DNA of 64,000 bases from Platerodrilus igneus (lineage: Eukaryota > Arthropoda > Insecta > Coleoptera > Lycidae): assembly GCA_036346225.1 (NCBI GenBank), contig JARFIW010001178.1, forward strand, positions 310,001 through 374,000, in the 5' to 3' direction. The position numbers and the translations under genes were made by a program. The notes below the pieces were generated by a model. The model searched no databases, was not told where the DNA came from, and worked only from the letters and a program-made list of their open reading frames with translations. Every line of letters begins with the position of its first letter. Position 1 is the stretch's first letter. Of this stretch, positions 1 to 12,500 are shown one piece after another.

Positions 1-857
1 TACTTGTTTAAAATCTATTAAACCAAAGGACATCACTATTATTCAGAAACCTTTAGGGACAGAATTACGGACAAACGTTGGCGAGGTAAGGATGCCAGCA
101 TCAGACACGTCGTATGCTAACACAGACATACAAGATCCTTCTGCAACACTAACAGTGACAGGTACACACCCACGACTACAAATTAAAATACAAACAGCAA
201 GTAAAGATGACAACACAATAGTCATTCCAAACGACATAATGGCAAATAAAACTATCGAACAAACCGAGCGTATTACTCTGAATCCAATTTTACCGAGTTT
301 TCTTCTGACAGACTATTATACGCCAGGGAAGTCAAATTGCCTATCATTCGTGCATGATTTTGAACGTTGTTGTTTCTCTAATCATTGGGATGCTACTACC
401 AAAACACAACATTTTGGTCGCCGGTCTGTTTTGAGCCCTATGATCATCGTATCGTGGGTTATTTAGAAAATAACAAGTTATCAATACACAACATCTACAC
501 TTTCCACATACATTCCGACATATTACTTCTTTTCTCAGAAAATGGAAAACCAACATAGATTATACACCTTCCAATCCCTACTACTCTACTCTTTTATCAA
601 TATCGGACTTTTATTATTTCATTGTCGTATTGGCTTTCTTTGTCTAAAACCACAATGGTAGAACCTGGCGAACGTCGATGTTTCTTTCGACAATACAACC
701 CCTATATTATGAACGACGAACAGTATATTTTTGATTTTTTACAATGGGCATCAATATTAGGCCTACCTAAAGGGGATTTGACTAGGATCTTCGAAGATGA
801 AATGGAAGTCAGTCTCCAACGTTGGCATAACGCACAACTGCTAAACCCCTATGCATG
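1..857. other. Unassigned left flank
   Basis: No family was recognised here. A plus-strand open frame at 92-466 (124 codons) and another at 622-888 (88 codons) have no motif I can name, no zinc finger and no membrane segment. The second runs into the start of the I-like fragment at about 858, so its last residues are a frame shadow. Coding is possible but unsupported. Confidence 0.4.
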
Positions 858-1545
858 GGGAATGTATATTCTAATTTGTTCCCATTAGAAAATGGTGTGG
901 CACAAGGGTCTACCCTGAGTGTTACACTGTTTGCTATAGAGGAAAATGATATCGCAAAAGAACTCCTACCACCAGTACAGAACTTAGCTGTTAGTCGCCG
1001 GAAGGCCCGAAATGTCCTGAAATGTATGTCCAGCATTACTTGGGGTGCTGACAGAGAAATACTTATACGTCTCTACGTGTCGCTGGATCTGTCTAAGCTG
1101 GACTATGGCCACGTGGTGTACTCATCAGCAATAGTGTTCATTCTAAAAGCCCTCGATGCAATCCATCATAATGGTATCCGCTTGTCAAGTGGAACCTTTC
1201 GTACCAGTACTGCATTGGGTCTCTGCTGTGAATCAGGCCTGTCACCGCTCAGCTATCGCAGAGAAAGATTCCTACTCGCCTATGCAACGAAAGTTTTATC
1301 ATTACCTGCCCACGTAAATTTCCACCTCTTTAAACAGTCGGATGACATACGCAGGTACGCACTACGGCCTAGTATCCCTAGACTCAGGCTCGCGTTAAAA
1401 ATAACAAAGGTAATCTCTTTGAGTTACTCAGCTATGCCTCCATGGAACATCCCCAAGCTGTGTATTACAGAAGATTTATGTACACTTCCTAAGGACTCGA
1501 CCCTCCCTTCTGTCTATAGGAAGCGTTTTGCGAGCATACTAAATG
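858..1545 (+). pseudogene. I-like ORF2 fragment: RT end and linker
   Basis: The frame from about 858 gives an RT palm stretch ending in NDIAKELLPPVQ. It then jumps directly to thumb/linker sequence (SRRKARNVLKCMSSI). The catalytic YxDD block normally lying between is missing, so this copy has an internal deletion near 1000. The linker keeps SGLSPLSYRRERFLL, matching copy C's AGIEPLKIRRKRILL in position and pattern. Reading stops where the next retrotransposon starts at about 1546. The RNase H that should follow lies beyond it, from about 2783. Strong homology within the window; non-functional. Confidence 0.8.
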
Positions 1546-2774
1546 AATTTCCGAGATTTATTATTATGTTCCCAATTACATTTATTGGGAATACATAGCA
1601 ATTACCTTAAATGGATAAGTTCTTATCTGGTTGAACGAGTTCAAAAAGTTGTTATTGGTGGGGCAAGTTCAATTGATATTTCAGTTACCTCCGGAGTTCC
1701 TCAGGGGTCTCATTTGGGTCCCATTTTATTTAGCCTTTTCATAAATGACATATCCCAAATACTACGTAACACTAAGTTCCTGTTGTATGCAGATGACCTC
1801 AAACTGTTTGCAGCTGTTGGTTCTACACAAGACTGTATCATGATCCAAAACGATATCAATAACCTTGTTCGATGGTGTGACATGAAAAGCTGTGCTTAAA
1901 TATCAGTAAATGCAAAGTTATGAGATTTAACAGATGCAGAGACCCGATTGTTTATGAGTATGTTTGTAAATCCCAGGTTCTAGAATCTGTTTCCACTATT
2001 AATGATTTGGGTGTAACATATGATTCGAAGTTAGCCTTCAGCTGCCACATTGATAACATTAATATTAAAGCTTTCAGGATGTTGGGCTTCATCAAAAGGT
2101 ACACAAAACATTTTTCAGATGTTACTGCAATCAAAGCTTTGTATAATGGTTTAGTACTTAGTATCCTTGAATACAATAGTATTATTTGGTCTCCTATTTA
2201 TATTTGTCATTCTACGAGACTAGAGCGTATTCAAAATAAATTCACTAAGTATCTCTTGTGGAAACTTCACTTTACACATGACGCTTTTACAGCAAGTACC
2301 AGATTGCAATTGTGTGGCATGACTACTTTACACCAGAGAAGACTTAATGCTATGCTAATGTTCTTGTTCAAGCTTGTCAATGGTCTTGTAATTTGTGAAT
2401 CCTTACTTGCTGAGGTATTGCTTGAATACCGCAGCGTAACACACGTATGGTACGTTTATTTCAAGAAAGGCAACATCGAACTAACTATGGCACCTACCAC
2501 ATATCAGATCGGCTATTGGTTAACTATAATAAACATTTTTCAAGAATTGATTTGTTTAGTTTAAGTTTGAGTGCAGTGAAGAAGATTGCATGATCCCTTA
2601 GAAAGAAAGGAGCATGCAATATTTAGGATTATTACTCTATTGTGCGTTTTATTCTACCATATTGTTATATTATTATGTTGTTATGTTATTATATTTTTAT
2701 TTTTAGTTAAAGGTGGTCAGTTGGAAACAATGTTTCTGTAGTGCCATATTTTTTAAATAAATAAATAAATAAAT
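1546..2774 (+). mobile_element. CR1/Jockey-group non-LTR fragment D, nested in copy A
   Basis: A 5'-truncated LINE 3' end inserted into copy A. It encodes the last part of an RT with SGVPQGSHLGPILF and the catalytic LLYADDLKLF, then a thumb region with SILEYNSIIWSP and a terminal RTNYG motif near 2480. A frameshift near 1896-1920 separates the RT palm from the thumb. A short 3' UTR ends in an (AAAT)n tail at 2754-2774. Elements E and H in this window share the C-terminal layout and E the tail type, so they belong to one group. No RNase H is present, unlike the I-like host element. The strand matches copy A. Confidence 0.85.
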
Positions 2775-2782
2775 TATCTGCA

Positions 2783-3565
2783 CGAGTCTATATGGACGGC
2801 TCAAAGACCACCAAAGACGTAGGATGCGGAGTTATCTTCGGGGATATGTCTTTCCTTTTCTTTGGCTGATGAGGCATCCATCTATACAGCCGAGCTTATA
2901 GGCCGTTTTTGTATGTGAAGAGCGAGTGGAAGCCAGCCTTTTTGTTATAATTACTGACTTCCAAAGCGCTCTGCAGAGCCTAAAGTGATACACCGATATT
3001 GAACCTTTACCTCACCAGATAAATTGATAGTCCACCAATCAGTGCACCGGTTCGTTTTCATATGGTGCCCATCTCACATTGGTATTGTGGGAAATGGATG
3101 AGCCGATGAAGTCGCACGTACGGGGGTCTCAAAAACCGAATGTGACACCAATTTGGTTTGTCCGGCCCGACATCAAGGCAATGATTAAGTCATGTATAAC
3201 AGCGCAATGGCAAAGCAAATGGAGTCTCAATACCGGCAAACTAAAACAGATTAAGCATACGGTTGAGAGATGGCGTACTGTAGGAAACTTTACAAGAAGA
3301 GGAACAGGTAGTCATAACCCGACTGCGAATTGGGCATACTCACCTAACCTCCATGTATATGTTGGGTGAACCTCAGCTGCAATGTCTAACATGTAACACC
3401 CCGTTAACTGTGGTGCATATTCTGGAAGTGTGGCCAGAATATGTACACCCTAGAACATCTGTGGGACTTTCTAATGGACTGCAAAACATACTTGCAAATA
3501 ATCACAACGCAATAGAGAAGGTGTTGTCCTTTTTAAAACATATTATGCTTCTAAAACATATATAA
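2783..3565 (+). pseudogene. I-like copy A: RNase H and C-terminal Cys motif
   Basis: Right-hand continuation of copy A. The first RNase H motif is clear (RVYMDGSKT followed by VGCG). The rest is spread over several frames with stops. Downstream, 3079-3369 carries the basic linker, and 3353-3565 the C-terminal motif CLTCNTPLTVVHILEVWP, equivalent to CDQCRVLLIVNHLLTEC in copy C. In this class the motif sits just before the end of ORF2. Here its last Cys has become Trp. No functional enzyme can be made. Confidence 0.75.
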
Positions 3566-3780
3566 CTTTCTGTGAATACATGTATACGTAATAACTGTGT
3601 TCAAAACTCTCTCAGTGAACATTCATCATTTATTGTAATGAAACACTCAAATCATAATACTCTCAACTGTGTTAACATATAAGCATATAGCATACAGGGA
3701 AAATGGAGAAAAGTTAACACTTCTTCCATGGCAAATAACCATAGTAGTTGATGCCGCATATACAAAAACAAATATATAAT

Positions 3781-4690
3781 ACAATACAATACAATAAAAC
3801 AATACAATACAATACCTTTATTCATATTTTTTAATACATTGTAACATGCCGAAAATCGGCTATGTATCATTTTTGGTTTAAGTTTTTAATTTGCGAGTGA
3901 ATTCGCGCCAAATATTTTTAAAAAATAGACTTGTGTACTTTCGCTACTTCGGACAGTTGCGTCGGCGCAAGAGATTGTGCAGACGCGGAGTGGGGAAATA
4001 AGTGGCGGTTTCTGACACGACGGCATTAGCCAATGAGACGTTGAACAGTAACGTTACCTGTGTCTTTTTTGTCCTTTCTCTTTTAGGTAATGTAGGTTCC
4101 TATATCGTATCTCTACCTTGTATCGTTCCCTACCTTTATTGCTCTGTCCTACCTACGATCACGAAGAGGGAAGACAGAAAATCTGGTTTCAACGAGGGCG
4201 AAACCCGAACCACGCCCAAAATGGAAATGAATATGGCTCCTTGCCGCAAGAATAATCCCAAGGTCGTGAAGAGCTCCACATTATTTTATGTGAGTACATT
4301 TTATCTTTTTCCTTAAGGCGCCTCTGGTATCACAGTAAACATTTTTGGTGCGTGATACAATTTGAGACGCAATTCTGACGTAATACCTTGTTGTGCAATA
4401 TTATGTACGTGTTTATTGTTGCCAACTGTCGTAGTGGCTCCTATCAATTACGCGCGGGACTTTAACGGTTATACCTTAGACTATAATAGTCGCGTATGCA
4501 TTATAACAACATTTTCATACACCATAAGCTAACCTTTTTACAGTTGCTTGACATGGAGTATTTTTTTTACATACTTCTTTCCTGTTTTCATATAATATTT
4601 ACAATATTTATTAAACCAAAATAATTTCTTAATATCATGCTAAAAACAACAATTTTTTTTATAGCTGTGTACTTATAAACAGCAAAAGTG
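3781..4690 (-). mobile_element. Minus-strand retroelement 3' end, split by a solo LTR
   Basis: Read on the minus strand, this is a 3' UTR with an AATAAA signal (near 3817-3823) followed by a (TATTG)n-type tail (3780-3813 on the plus strand). The UTR is cut at 3839/4513 by a solo LTR. The part beyond it, caccataagctaacc...gttgcttgacatgg, matches another copy at 32925-32965. No coding sequence is attached, so the family is not identified. The right limit is approximate. Confidence 0.6.
3840..4508 (+). mobile_element. Solo LTR, family L1, copy 1 (669 bp)
   Basis: Begins TGTAACATGCC and ends ATTATAACA, the TG...CA form of LTRs. It is flanked by a perfect 4-bp duplication, acat at 3836-3839 and 4509-4512. 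A second diverged copy lies at 48189-48787 with its own duplication. Shared landmarks include a near-palindrome at the left end (gccgaaaatcggc), gcgagtgaattcgcgcc, a ctcttttag acceptor-like site and tacgcgcgggactt near the right end. No internal retroviral sequence adjoins it, so I read it as a solo LTR. Four-base duplications fit Gypsy-type integrases, but that assignment is inference. Confidence 0.8.
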
Positions 4691-4928
4691 TAACACAGGA
4701 ATATTCTTAATAATAATATAAACTCCGCCTGGAGCAGTCTTACGGGTGTTCTCCCCAGGGTGCAGGGTATAAGATACACATGATGCCGCTACTGCCGGCC
4801 CCAAGCCCGGATAAAGTAGCAGGAATTTTTTCCGACCTCTTTGTTTCAACCAGTCTTGGTAGAGGCCCACCCAGTCTACTAATCTATAATCTGTCCTATT
4901 TGGCCAATCTTATTCTAACTCTTTTACT

Positions 4929-6578
4929 TGTAACAGTCATTCTATGACCGCTACAAAATTAATTCAATTTCTGTATATAATTCTGTATATAAAGTTGTAA
5001 ATGTCTAGTAATAAAGAAATTTATTTTATTTGATTGGTGTAACGTTGAGGAACGCACTGTATTGTCAAAAGGAAGAAAGTTATTTTAAGGAAATTTAATC
5101 TTTGTTTAAACTATATCTTAATGTTTGAAGGCGTAGTATCGCATCAATGTGTTGTATATAGAGTCGGGATATCAGTACTTGTTTGTTAACATGATAGCAG
5201 GCTGCTCGGACATCATTATTGATTTTACGAACAGAAGAACGTTAGGTCGCACTTAAAACACGCTTGGTGGCTTACTAAATTAAAAGGGTTTTCAGAGTTG
5301 AAACTACCCGAACTTACGTTGTAAGGATTTGTAGAAAATGAATAGTAAGCACACCTAAATTTACTGAACGGATATTTCTAGTTGTTGGTACAAATTAAAA
5401 TTCTACATCTGTTCGGACCGCTTATCGGAAAGATAGTTTGGCGTGAAGCGTCCATCTTTTGTAAGTAATAAACATTGTCCTTATGGTACTAATATTAAAT
5501 GCTTTAGATATTAGCACTTCTGTCTATATTTCAACAGAGCAAGAATTTATTGGTATTGTATAAGAACCCTTTTTAACGACGGTAAAGAGGGGTTATAATT
5601 AACAGGTGGTTAATTGTATTATTGCAGGGTTTTTAGGTTGTCCTGAATTATTAGTTGTTGGCGCATTTGTGAGTTTTGTGAATGTCTTTCTGCGTTTGGT
5701 TCTGGAATTGGTAGTAGAGTTGAAGAAGAGGCTTAATCCCTAGTTGGTACTGCTGACGTTGGATATTGGATTGGCTGTTCTGGAATTCAATTCATCGGTA
5801 CAGGTTCATGTCCAAGGGGTGATCGTGAGTAGCCCTAGAAAATAGTTTACTTGTGAGGCGGAGTACTAAAGTTATTTCTAATTAGAATTAAATATTGGTT
5901 GGTCTTAAATTTTTCATAATTGAGAATAATTATTTAAGGGTGAAGGGATTTATATGTGACAATTAACTATCGATAAAAATGTAAAGATTATAAAAGAATA
6001 TTGCTATTTTTAAGCCTAATTGTGAACACAATTTGCGCACATTGTGGGATTTAAATATTTGGTAACTTATATTCACAACACTCAATTTTAAATTTTAATA
6101 CGATCCTAGGGGCTTTTGTCTTGAGTTACTCAGTGTCATGATTACATTGCCACTGGTTCACATTGTCTTATATTGCTTAGAATCTGTCTGGTTACTTTAT
6201 TTGTAAATATTAAAGAGATTGTGCAAGTGTGTACGACACAAAGCTTTTATTAATTCGAAATCAGGAGCTGTTAAGATAATTACTGCGGGGAATTCTAACC
6301 TGGATTACAGTCTTCCTAATCGGGTTGGGTGTGGTTGACTTTTTGCTTGAGTTGTTTCCTGGGCGGAACCTAGCCCTGGCGCCCATATCTACTTTTCTCT
6401 TATGTAGCACTCCTACGACCCTTGTGTGCTCTTTGACTAACCGTGGAACAGGAAGCAACAAATTAATCTCTCCGAGTTCGAGTCACTTTCATCGGTTCGA
6501 GCACAGCGTTGCTACAATTTACTCCTAGTACGCCTTCAGCGGGGCCTTATACTTTACCCCTCGCATTTAGGTGTGACA
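4929..6578 (+). mobile_element. LTR-like insertion of 1650 bp in I-like copy B leader
   Basis: Copy D shows the uninterrupted leader here, so the boundaries are clear. The insertion begins TGTAACAG and ends GTGTGACA, with a perfect 4-bp duplication tact at 4925-4928 and 6579-6582. The TG...CA ends suggest a long solo LTR. It holds a TATA-like stretch at 4975-4992, an AATAAA at 5012-5017 and no recognisable coding sequence. The open frame at 6325-6528 lacks motifs. I saw no direct repeat between its two ends, so a complete short LTR element is unlikely. A non-autonomous DNA element with 4-bp duplication remains possible. Confidence 0.65.
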
Positions 6579-7082
6579 TACTATCGGCCAACTCTAGTTC
6601 TTCAATCACTAGAGCTATTAGGTTAACCGAGGGCTAGTGTCCATCTTCCTTTATCACTATCTCTCAGAGTAGCATAGTAGTCACACTGCTCTGGGTTTAA
6701 ATGACTACCCATGTGTTTGTGCCGTGCATGGAGACTCATACGGTGGATGAAGGGGTCCTGGTGACTGAGTTCTCATGGGGCAGGCTGTAGTCCCCAGTGA
6801 GAGCAACACTCCACTTTGACCTGGATTTCTTTATAAACGGGAGGTCAGGGCAAGCCCACCTTTGATCAATCGGCTGTACTGTCTGGTAAGACCACCAGTA
6901 GGGCAAGTGTGAAGATGCTGATAAGCAGACGGCGGGGTTGTCAGCCTAGACAGCCTTTACCCGCTCTGTAAGTTGTCATTGGAGCGCTATATCTCTCTAG
7001 TAACCCTGGCGACAATGCGTAGTTCCCTAGTTGGACTCTGTGGTGGGCGGAGAGCTAGGAGGATGAATATAATGTCATTCCA

Positions 7083-8370
7083 ATGGTTGAAAAAATAAGT
7101 TTGGCAATTAAAACGGCACCAAGGAGTAAGGCTGTATCTGATGCAGACCCTCAGCATGAAGTCGACGATAATGGCGAGCAAACCATTGAACAGATTATAG
7201 AAAGTAAAACGGAAAGGGGTGGATAAAGTGGCACCCTTTCAGTACATGCACCCGCAATGATTTCTGCAGTGAACTTGGAAAAGGAGATGGCAGCATCCCA
7301 GTTTCTCGTCATGCGAAAAGAAGTGGGCAACTTCTTTGAAGTCAGCCCCTTTGTTATTTCAAAAGCTGTGTTCGGATTAGTTGGTGATGTTCGTACATTA
7401 AAGAAAACTTGTGAAGGGCTTTTGATTGAAGTAGTGTCAAAGACGCAATCGATAAGGTTGCAACAAGTAACAAGGCTTGCTGGATTTCCAGTCACTATAC
7501 AACCACATGGCATCCTTAATACCTCAAGGAGTTATTTATTGTAATGATCTACTACATTGTACTATAGAGGAAATTAAAGACGAATTGCAAGATCAAGGGA
7601 TTACAGTTGTCAAACGAATACAAAGTAGAAGAGCGGGTATTGTAAAGGATATTCCTTTACATATACTAACCTTTAATAAGTCATTTGTACCACCGAAAAT
7701 CAAAGTGGCCATGTATTCGTTAGGAGTTAGACCTTACATCCCAACACCCATGAGGTGCTTTCAATGTCAACGTTTTGGTCATACCTCCAGAAACTACTCC
7801 AAACTACAAGTTTGCATTTGCGGAAAACAACCACATACGAGAACCGAGTGCGAAAAATCATTTACATGTGTAAACTGTAATGGTGAGCACGTAGCATTAG
7901 CATCTTCTAGAGATTGTCCCCTTTTTAAAAAAGTAAATGACATACAAAGAATTAAGGTTATAGAAAAACTTTGTTATCCTGAAGCTTGGCGTAACTATGA
8001 AGCCGCTACACCAGTTCTTAGTATGACCTATGCAGCAAAGGCTGCATCCAACAGTCTAAGAATGGAGGAGCTAGCAAATGCTCTTTGACCAAAATTAGCG
8101 GATAATATTAAATTAGCCTTGGCGAAAAATAACAGTTCCACGAAACTCATAGAACTAGAAAAGCAAAAAGTTGATGGTTTAAGTTCTCCGATTGACTTCA
8201 ATTCATCGGAGGAAGATGGCTCGGTACAATCTAGCATGACTGTAGACAAAACACCACAAGATAATTTGACGGAACTAGAAAACAAAGTCTCTCAGAAATA
8301 TCGAAAAGCAAGAAACGGATGGCCTGTAGGGAAACCTAGAGTCCCCTGGACAAGAAACCGCAAAAATTAA
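7083..8370 (+). pseudogene. I-like ORF1, copy B: zinc-knuckle RNA-binding protein
   Basis: ORF1 of this clade is a Gag-like protein that coats element RNA. The ATG at 7083 opens a frame with an in-frame TAA at 7224, then continues to about 7520 (KEVGNFFEVSPFVISK). A frameshift there leads to 7477-8088, which holds three Cys/His knuckles: CFQCQRFGHTSRNYS (fourth Cys replaced by Tyr/Ser sequence), CICGKQPHTRTEC and CVNCNGEH...DC. An in-frame TGA at 8086-8088 separates a Ser/Thr/Lys-rich tail ending at 8370. Copies C and D carry the same FxxVSPFxISK block. Three breaks make this a pseudogene. Confidence 0.85.
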
Positions 8371-8507
8371 TTATCGTAACTTGACTGTGATACCCTTCCT
8401 ATCACTTTTATAAAATTTTATATTTCTATCTGTGATATGAAGCTGCGAAATTTTGCTGATAAACATACACACATATATATTGATTTATATCGTTCATCCA
8501 AATAATA

Positions 8508-9505
8508 ATGCAGTGGAATTGCAACGGATTAATTTTCCACCTACCGGAGCTGCAGATTTTATTGTCAAAATATTCACCAATCTGTGTATGCGTGCAGGAA
8601 ACCCGACTAAAACCACAGGATCATTTTTCACTCAGACCATATAATACCATAAGGTTAGATGATCCAGTGGTTGAGAGAGCTTGTGGAGGGATAGCAATCC
8701 TTATTAAAAAAGATATTGCTATTCGCCACCTACCTGTAGTGACCCATATAAGAAGCCTTGCAATTGAGCTACTACAACCAGCTAAGATGACTGTGTGTAA
8801 CATATACTTACCACAGTTTGATTGGAACACCGCGGATTTAGAAACCATTTATAATAACCTACCTGGAAAAAAATCTTAATGGGAGACTTTAACCTGCACA
8901 GTCCCTTATGGGGTTCAAAACCAACTAAACCCAGGGAAAAGATGGTTGAAGAGTGTTTAATAAACAATGACACCGTAATAATGAACAGAGGACGTAGTAC
9001 TTACCTAAACCTACGTGGTGCAAGCCTGTCGGCAATTGAACTGACTATTTGCTTCTCAATCTTGTACGCAAACTATAAGCGGGAAGTGCTCGATGACCCT
9101 TATGGAAGTGATCACTACCCTATCTTTTAATCCGAAACTCAAAAGAAATGGCAGAACATCACTCACAAAAATTTAACTTGAAGCAAGCCCACTCGAACTG
9201 TTTTACAGAAGTAATCGACACCTTTGAAATTTCTGAGAACATTCACAAATCAGCAAGCAACTTCAAAGACTTGGTCATAAATACCGCAAAAATAGCCGTT
9301 CCCACAACATAAATGAAACCACTAAGAAAAAGTGTGCCATGGTGGTCCAGAGAGGTTGGACTTGTTATCCCGGAAAAGAAGCAAAGCCTGCAGAGATTTA
9401 TTAAAAATAGCATCACGGACAACATGATCGCATTCAAAAAAGCCCTCTCAATTGCCCGAAGGACCATTCGAGCAGCAAAGCGAATGTGGTGGGAAAACTA
9501 TATAG
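8508..9505 (+). pseudogene. I-like ORF2, copy B: apurinic-type endonuclease domain
   Basis: ORF2 starts at MQWNCNG (8508), the usual opening of the endonuclease in this clade. Motifs in order: QETRLKP, GGIAIL, MGDFNLHSPLWGS (8879-8917) and GSDHYPI near 9108. A frameshift at about 8870-8880 separates the first motifs from GDFN, and a stop follows at 9128-9130. The linker from 9313 (VPWWSREV...) reads in another frame into the hAT-1 insertion at 9506. The catalytic residues E, D, N and H are still visible, but the frame is broken at least twice. Confidence 0.85.
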
Positions 9506-12500
9506 CAAGGGTGGCCAACAAGTCGATCGCGATCGACCGGTCGATCGCGAGACCAATTTTGGTCGATCACTCGCAAGTTCGGGGTTTGCGAAAAGTATCT
9601 CATAAAAACTTTTAACTTAAAAAGTACAAATACTTTTTATTCAAATGTTTTCTGTGATTAGCTCATAGAAAGGATATAATTTTTATATTATCATTATTTT
9701 TATTAGTTTGTTTTGACATTTGAAATGGTTTTATTAAGTTCTTTTTCTTTGCACTTTTGCAATTCTGTTTTCTATTTAAAGCTTTTGTCGGTAGATAACT
9801 TTTTGCTGCTGCTACTTTTGCTACCTATATAAAATTTATTTGAATTGGGATATTACAAAATCAGCATAATACTTGCTTATGATAAAAACTTATACAATAC
9901 ATATAAAACGTATATAAATGATGTTTATTTAATAAATCTGAAATACAGTGCGTTTAAAATTGATTTGTATTTACTCTTCTGAGAAATTTATGACTATTAA
10001 AATAATAACATTTGAATTGCATGCCATTAGGATTAATTCTTGGAATATAATTTTGCAGAATATAGTGTTAAATTTTCATTCTGAAGTTAGTGTTTATACG
10101 CTACAGTCAATTTCTCTTATGGATTGTTTCATTTGTAAGTATTAATGAAATATTAGTGTTCTTTAAATTAATTGTGCAAGTATATAAGAGATATATTTTA
10201 AATAAAATTATTTAAATCTTAATTAAATATTTATAAGCATTATTTAAAATAATAATTTAATTATTCGCAACTATTAAGTATGATTAGCTATTTTGTTTTA
10301 TCGGCTAAACCTACACCAGGTATTAATTGTAATTTATATTGTTACTGTTTAATACTTTTATTACATGCCCTATTATTAAGTCGTATTTTTTTTGCATTTT
10401 AGTATACCTATTTATGAACATGGATAGCAAACCAAAAAAATCGAAAACATATCATTTCAATGAAGAATGGGAAATTAACTATTTTTTTACGATGGTGAAT
10501 GATAAATGTTGCTGCTTAATATGTCTTAGCTCGGTAGCCATTGCTAAAAAGGGTAATTTGGAGAGACATTTCATATCTTTACATAACAAGTATCAAACAG
10601 ATTATCCACCAAATTCCGAATTACGAAAACGTAAAGTTCGGTATCTTAAAACTCAATTAACAAATCAACAAAATATTTTCAAAAAGCCAATATTGAAGTC
10701 ACAAGCAGTAACAACTGCATCCTTCAAAGTAAGCTATCTATTAGCTAAAAAATGTAAACCATTTTCTGATGGTGAATTTGTAAAGGAAATGTTCTTGGAA
10801 ATCTCGGATTCCCTTTTTAATGATTTTAAGAACAAGAGCGAAATTACTGCTGCAATTCAAGATCTACAACTGTCCCGAAACACAGTGATGCGACGAATCG
10901 AAAAGATGGGTGGAAATTTAAAGAACAGTTACAAAATGATATTAACAGATGCTCTTGTTTTTCTCTTCAATGTGATGAATCGACAGATATAAGTGATACT
11001 GCACAGTTACTTGTTTTCATTCATTTAGTTTTTGAAGATTTTACATCTAAAGAAGAATTGTTGGGTATGATTTCTTTGAAAGAAAGGACTAGAGGTGTAG
11101 ATATATTCAACGGGTTTAAAAGTCTGCTTAATGATAAGAAAGTACCTCTTTTTAAATTAGTTTCAATAACAACGGATGGCGCAGCTGCAATGATAGGGCA
11201 AAATGGATTTATAGCCCTATGTCGAAATGACGATGAATTCCCAGATTTTTTGAGTTACCACTGTATAATTCACCAGCAAGTATTATCCAGCAAGAGACTA
11301 AATACAAAAGAAGTAATGGACATCGCGTTTGAAATTGTTAATTCAATTCGTGGAAGTTCTCTCAAACGTCGTCTTTTCAACTAAAACTCGATGAAGGTCA
11401 GTCTGATTTATTATTGCATACTGATGTAAGATGGCTAAGTAGAGGTAAATTTTTGCAACGATTTCGTGATTTATTGCCTGAAATAATAGAATTTCTTAAT
11501 GAACAAGAGAAAAATATGCATATTTAAATGACAAAACCTGGCTTAGTGACTTAGCATTCCTTACAGATTTTACTTCCATATTAAGCCATTTAAATTTAGA
11601 ATTACAAGGTAAAAATAAAACAATAATTGATATGATTAGCAGCATAGATGCATATAAAACCAAATTTATTTTGTTGATAGAAGATTTACAACAAAATAAT
11701 ATGAACCATTTTCCAAATATGGCAGACAACTTACAAAAAAATAAAAATATTATTTATGAGATTGACAAGTACGTGGCCGAAATACAAAATGTAATGGAAG
11801 ATTTTGAGAAGCGATTCCAAGATTTTAAAAAAATTAAAGAAATTGTGGAATTTACATCTTTTCCTTTCAAAAAAGATTTAATTGTGAAGGAAATTAGCAA
11901 AAAAATTGCAGACTTATTTGATATGGAGCAAAACGCCTTGGAAAATGAAATTATAATTTTACAATCTGATTTAATCTTACAAGCCAGAAAATTTGAAGAA
12001 AATTTTGGAAATATGTTAACCGAGAAAAGTATCCCAATATTATCAAATGTAGCGAATATATTTATTCTTGCTTTGGATCTACGTATCTGTGCGAATCGGC
12101 ATTTTCATATTTACAATTGACTAAAACTAAACTTCGTTCCGTCCTGACCGATTCTCATACTGAGGACTCATTGTTATTGTCTTTGTCAGGATATACTCCA
12201 AATTATGATGCACTAGTAAAGGAAATGCAGACTCAGGTTTCTCATTAATTTAAAAAGTTTTAATGAATAAATGTTATTAATAAGTGCTCATGTTGTTTTA
12301 ATTCCTCTGGACATAAGTTTTTTAACCCATTAAATAAATACTCATGTATGTAGATTATTTACCCCTTAATCATGGAGCTCCCCAAAGTGCACGTCGGTAT
12401 AAAAGCACATTGCAAAAACATCCCCTTCTTACCTAAAAAATAGGTCGATCGCGACACAATTTTAAAATAAAAAGTAGATCTTATGTGCACCAAAGTTGGC

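Larger units (their letters stand above)
858..3778 (+). mobile_element. I-like non-LTR retrotransposon, copy A (5'-truncated)
   Basis: This is the 3' half of an I-clade LINE, a class that carries RNase H after its reverse transcriptase. Sequence begins inside the RT at the NGVAQGSTLSVTLF stretch. It is interrupted at about 1546-2774 by another retrotransposon, then resumes with RNase H and the C-terminal Cys-rich tail. The 3' end near 3745-3778 resembles copy C's end: ccatagtagttgatgcc here against ccatgctgttgaagcc there, each followed by an A-rich run. The copy is dead: truncated, split, internally deleted and carrying several stops. Confidence 0.8.

Noticed and set aside
6325..6528. 67-codon open frame in the LTR-like insertion
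   Set aside because: Short, no motif, and overlapped by a minus-strand frame of the same size.
9948..10145. 65-codon open frame at the left side of hAT-1
   Set aside because: AT-rich, no similarity to the transposase, upstream of its clear start.
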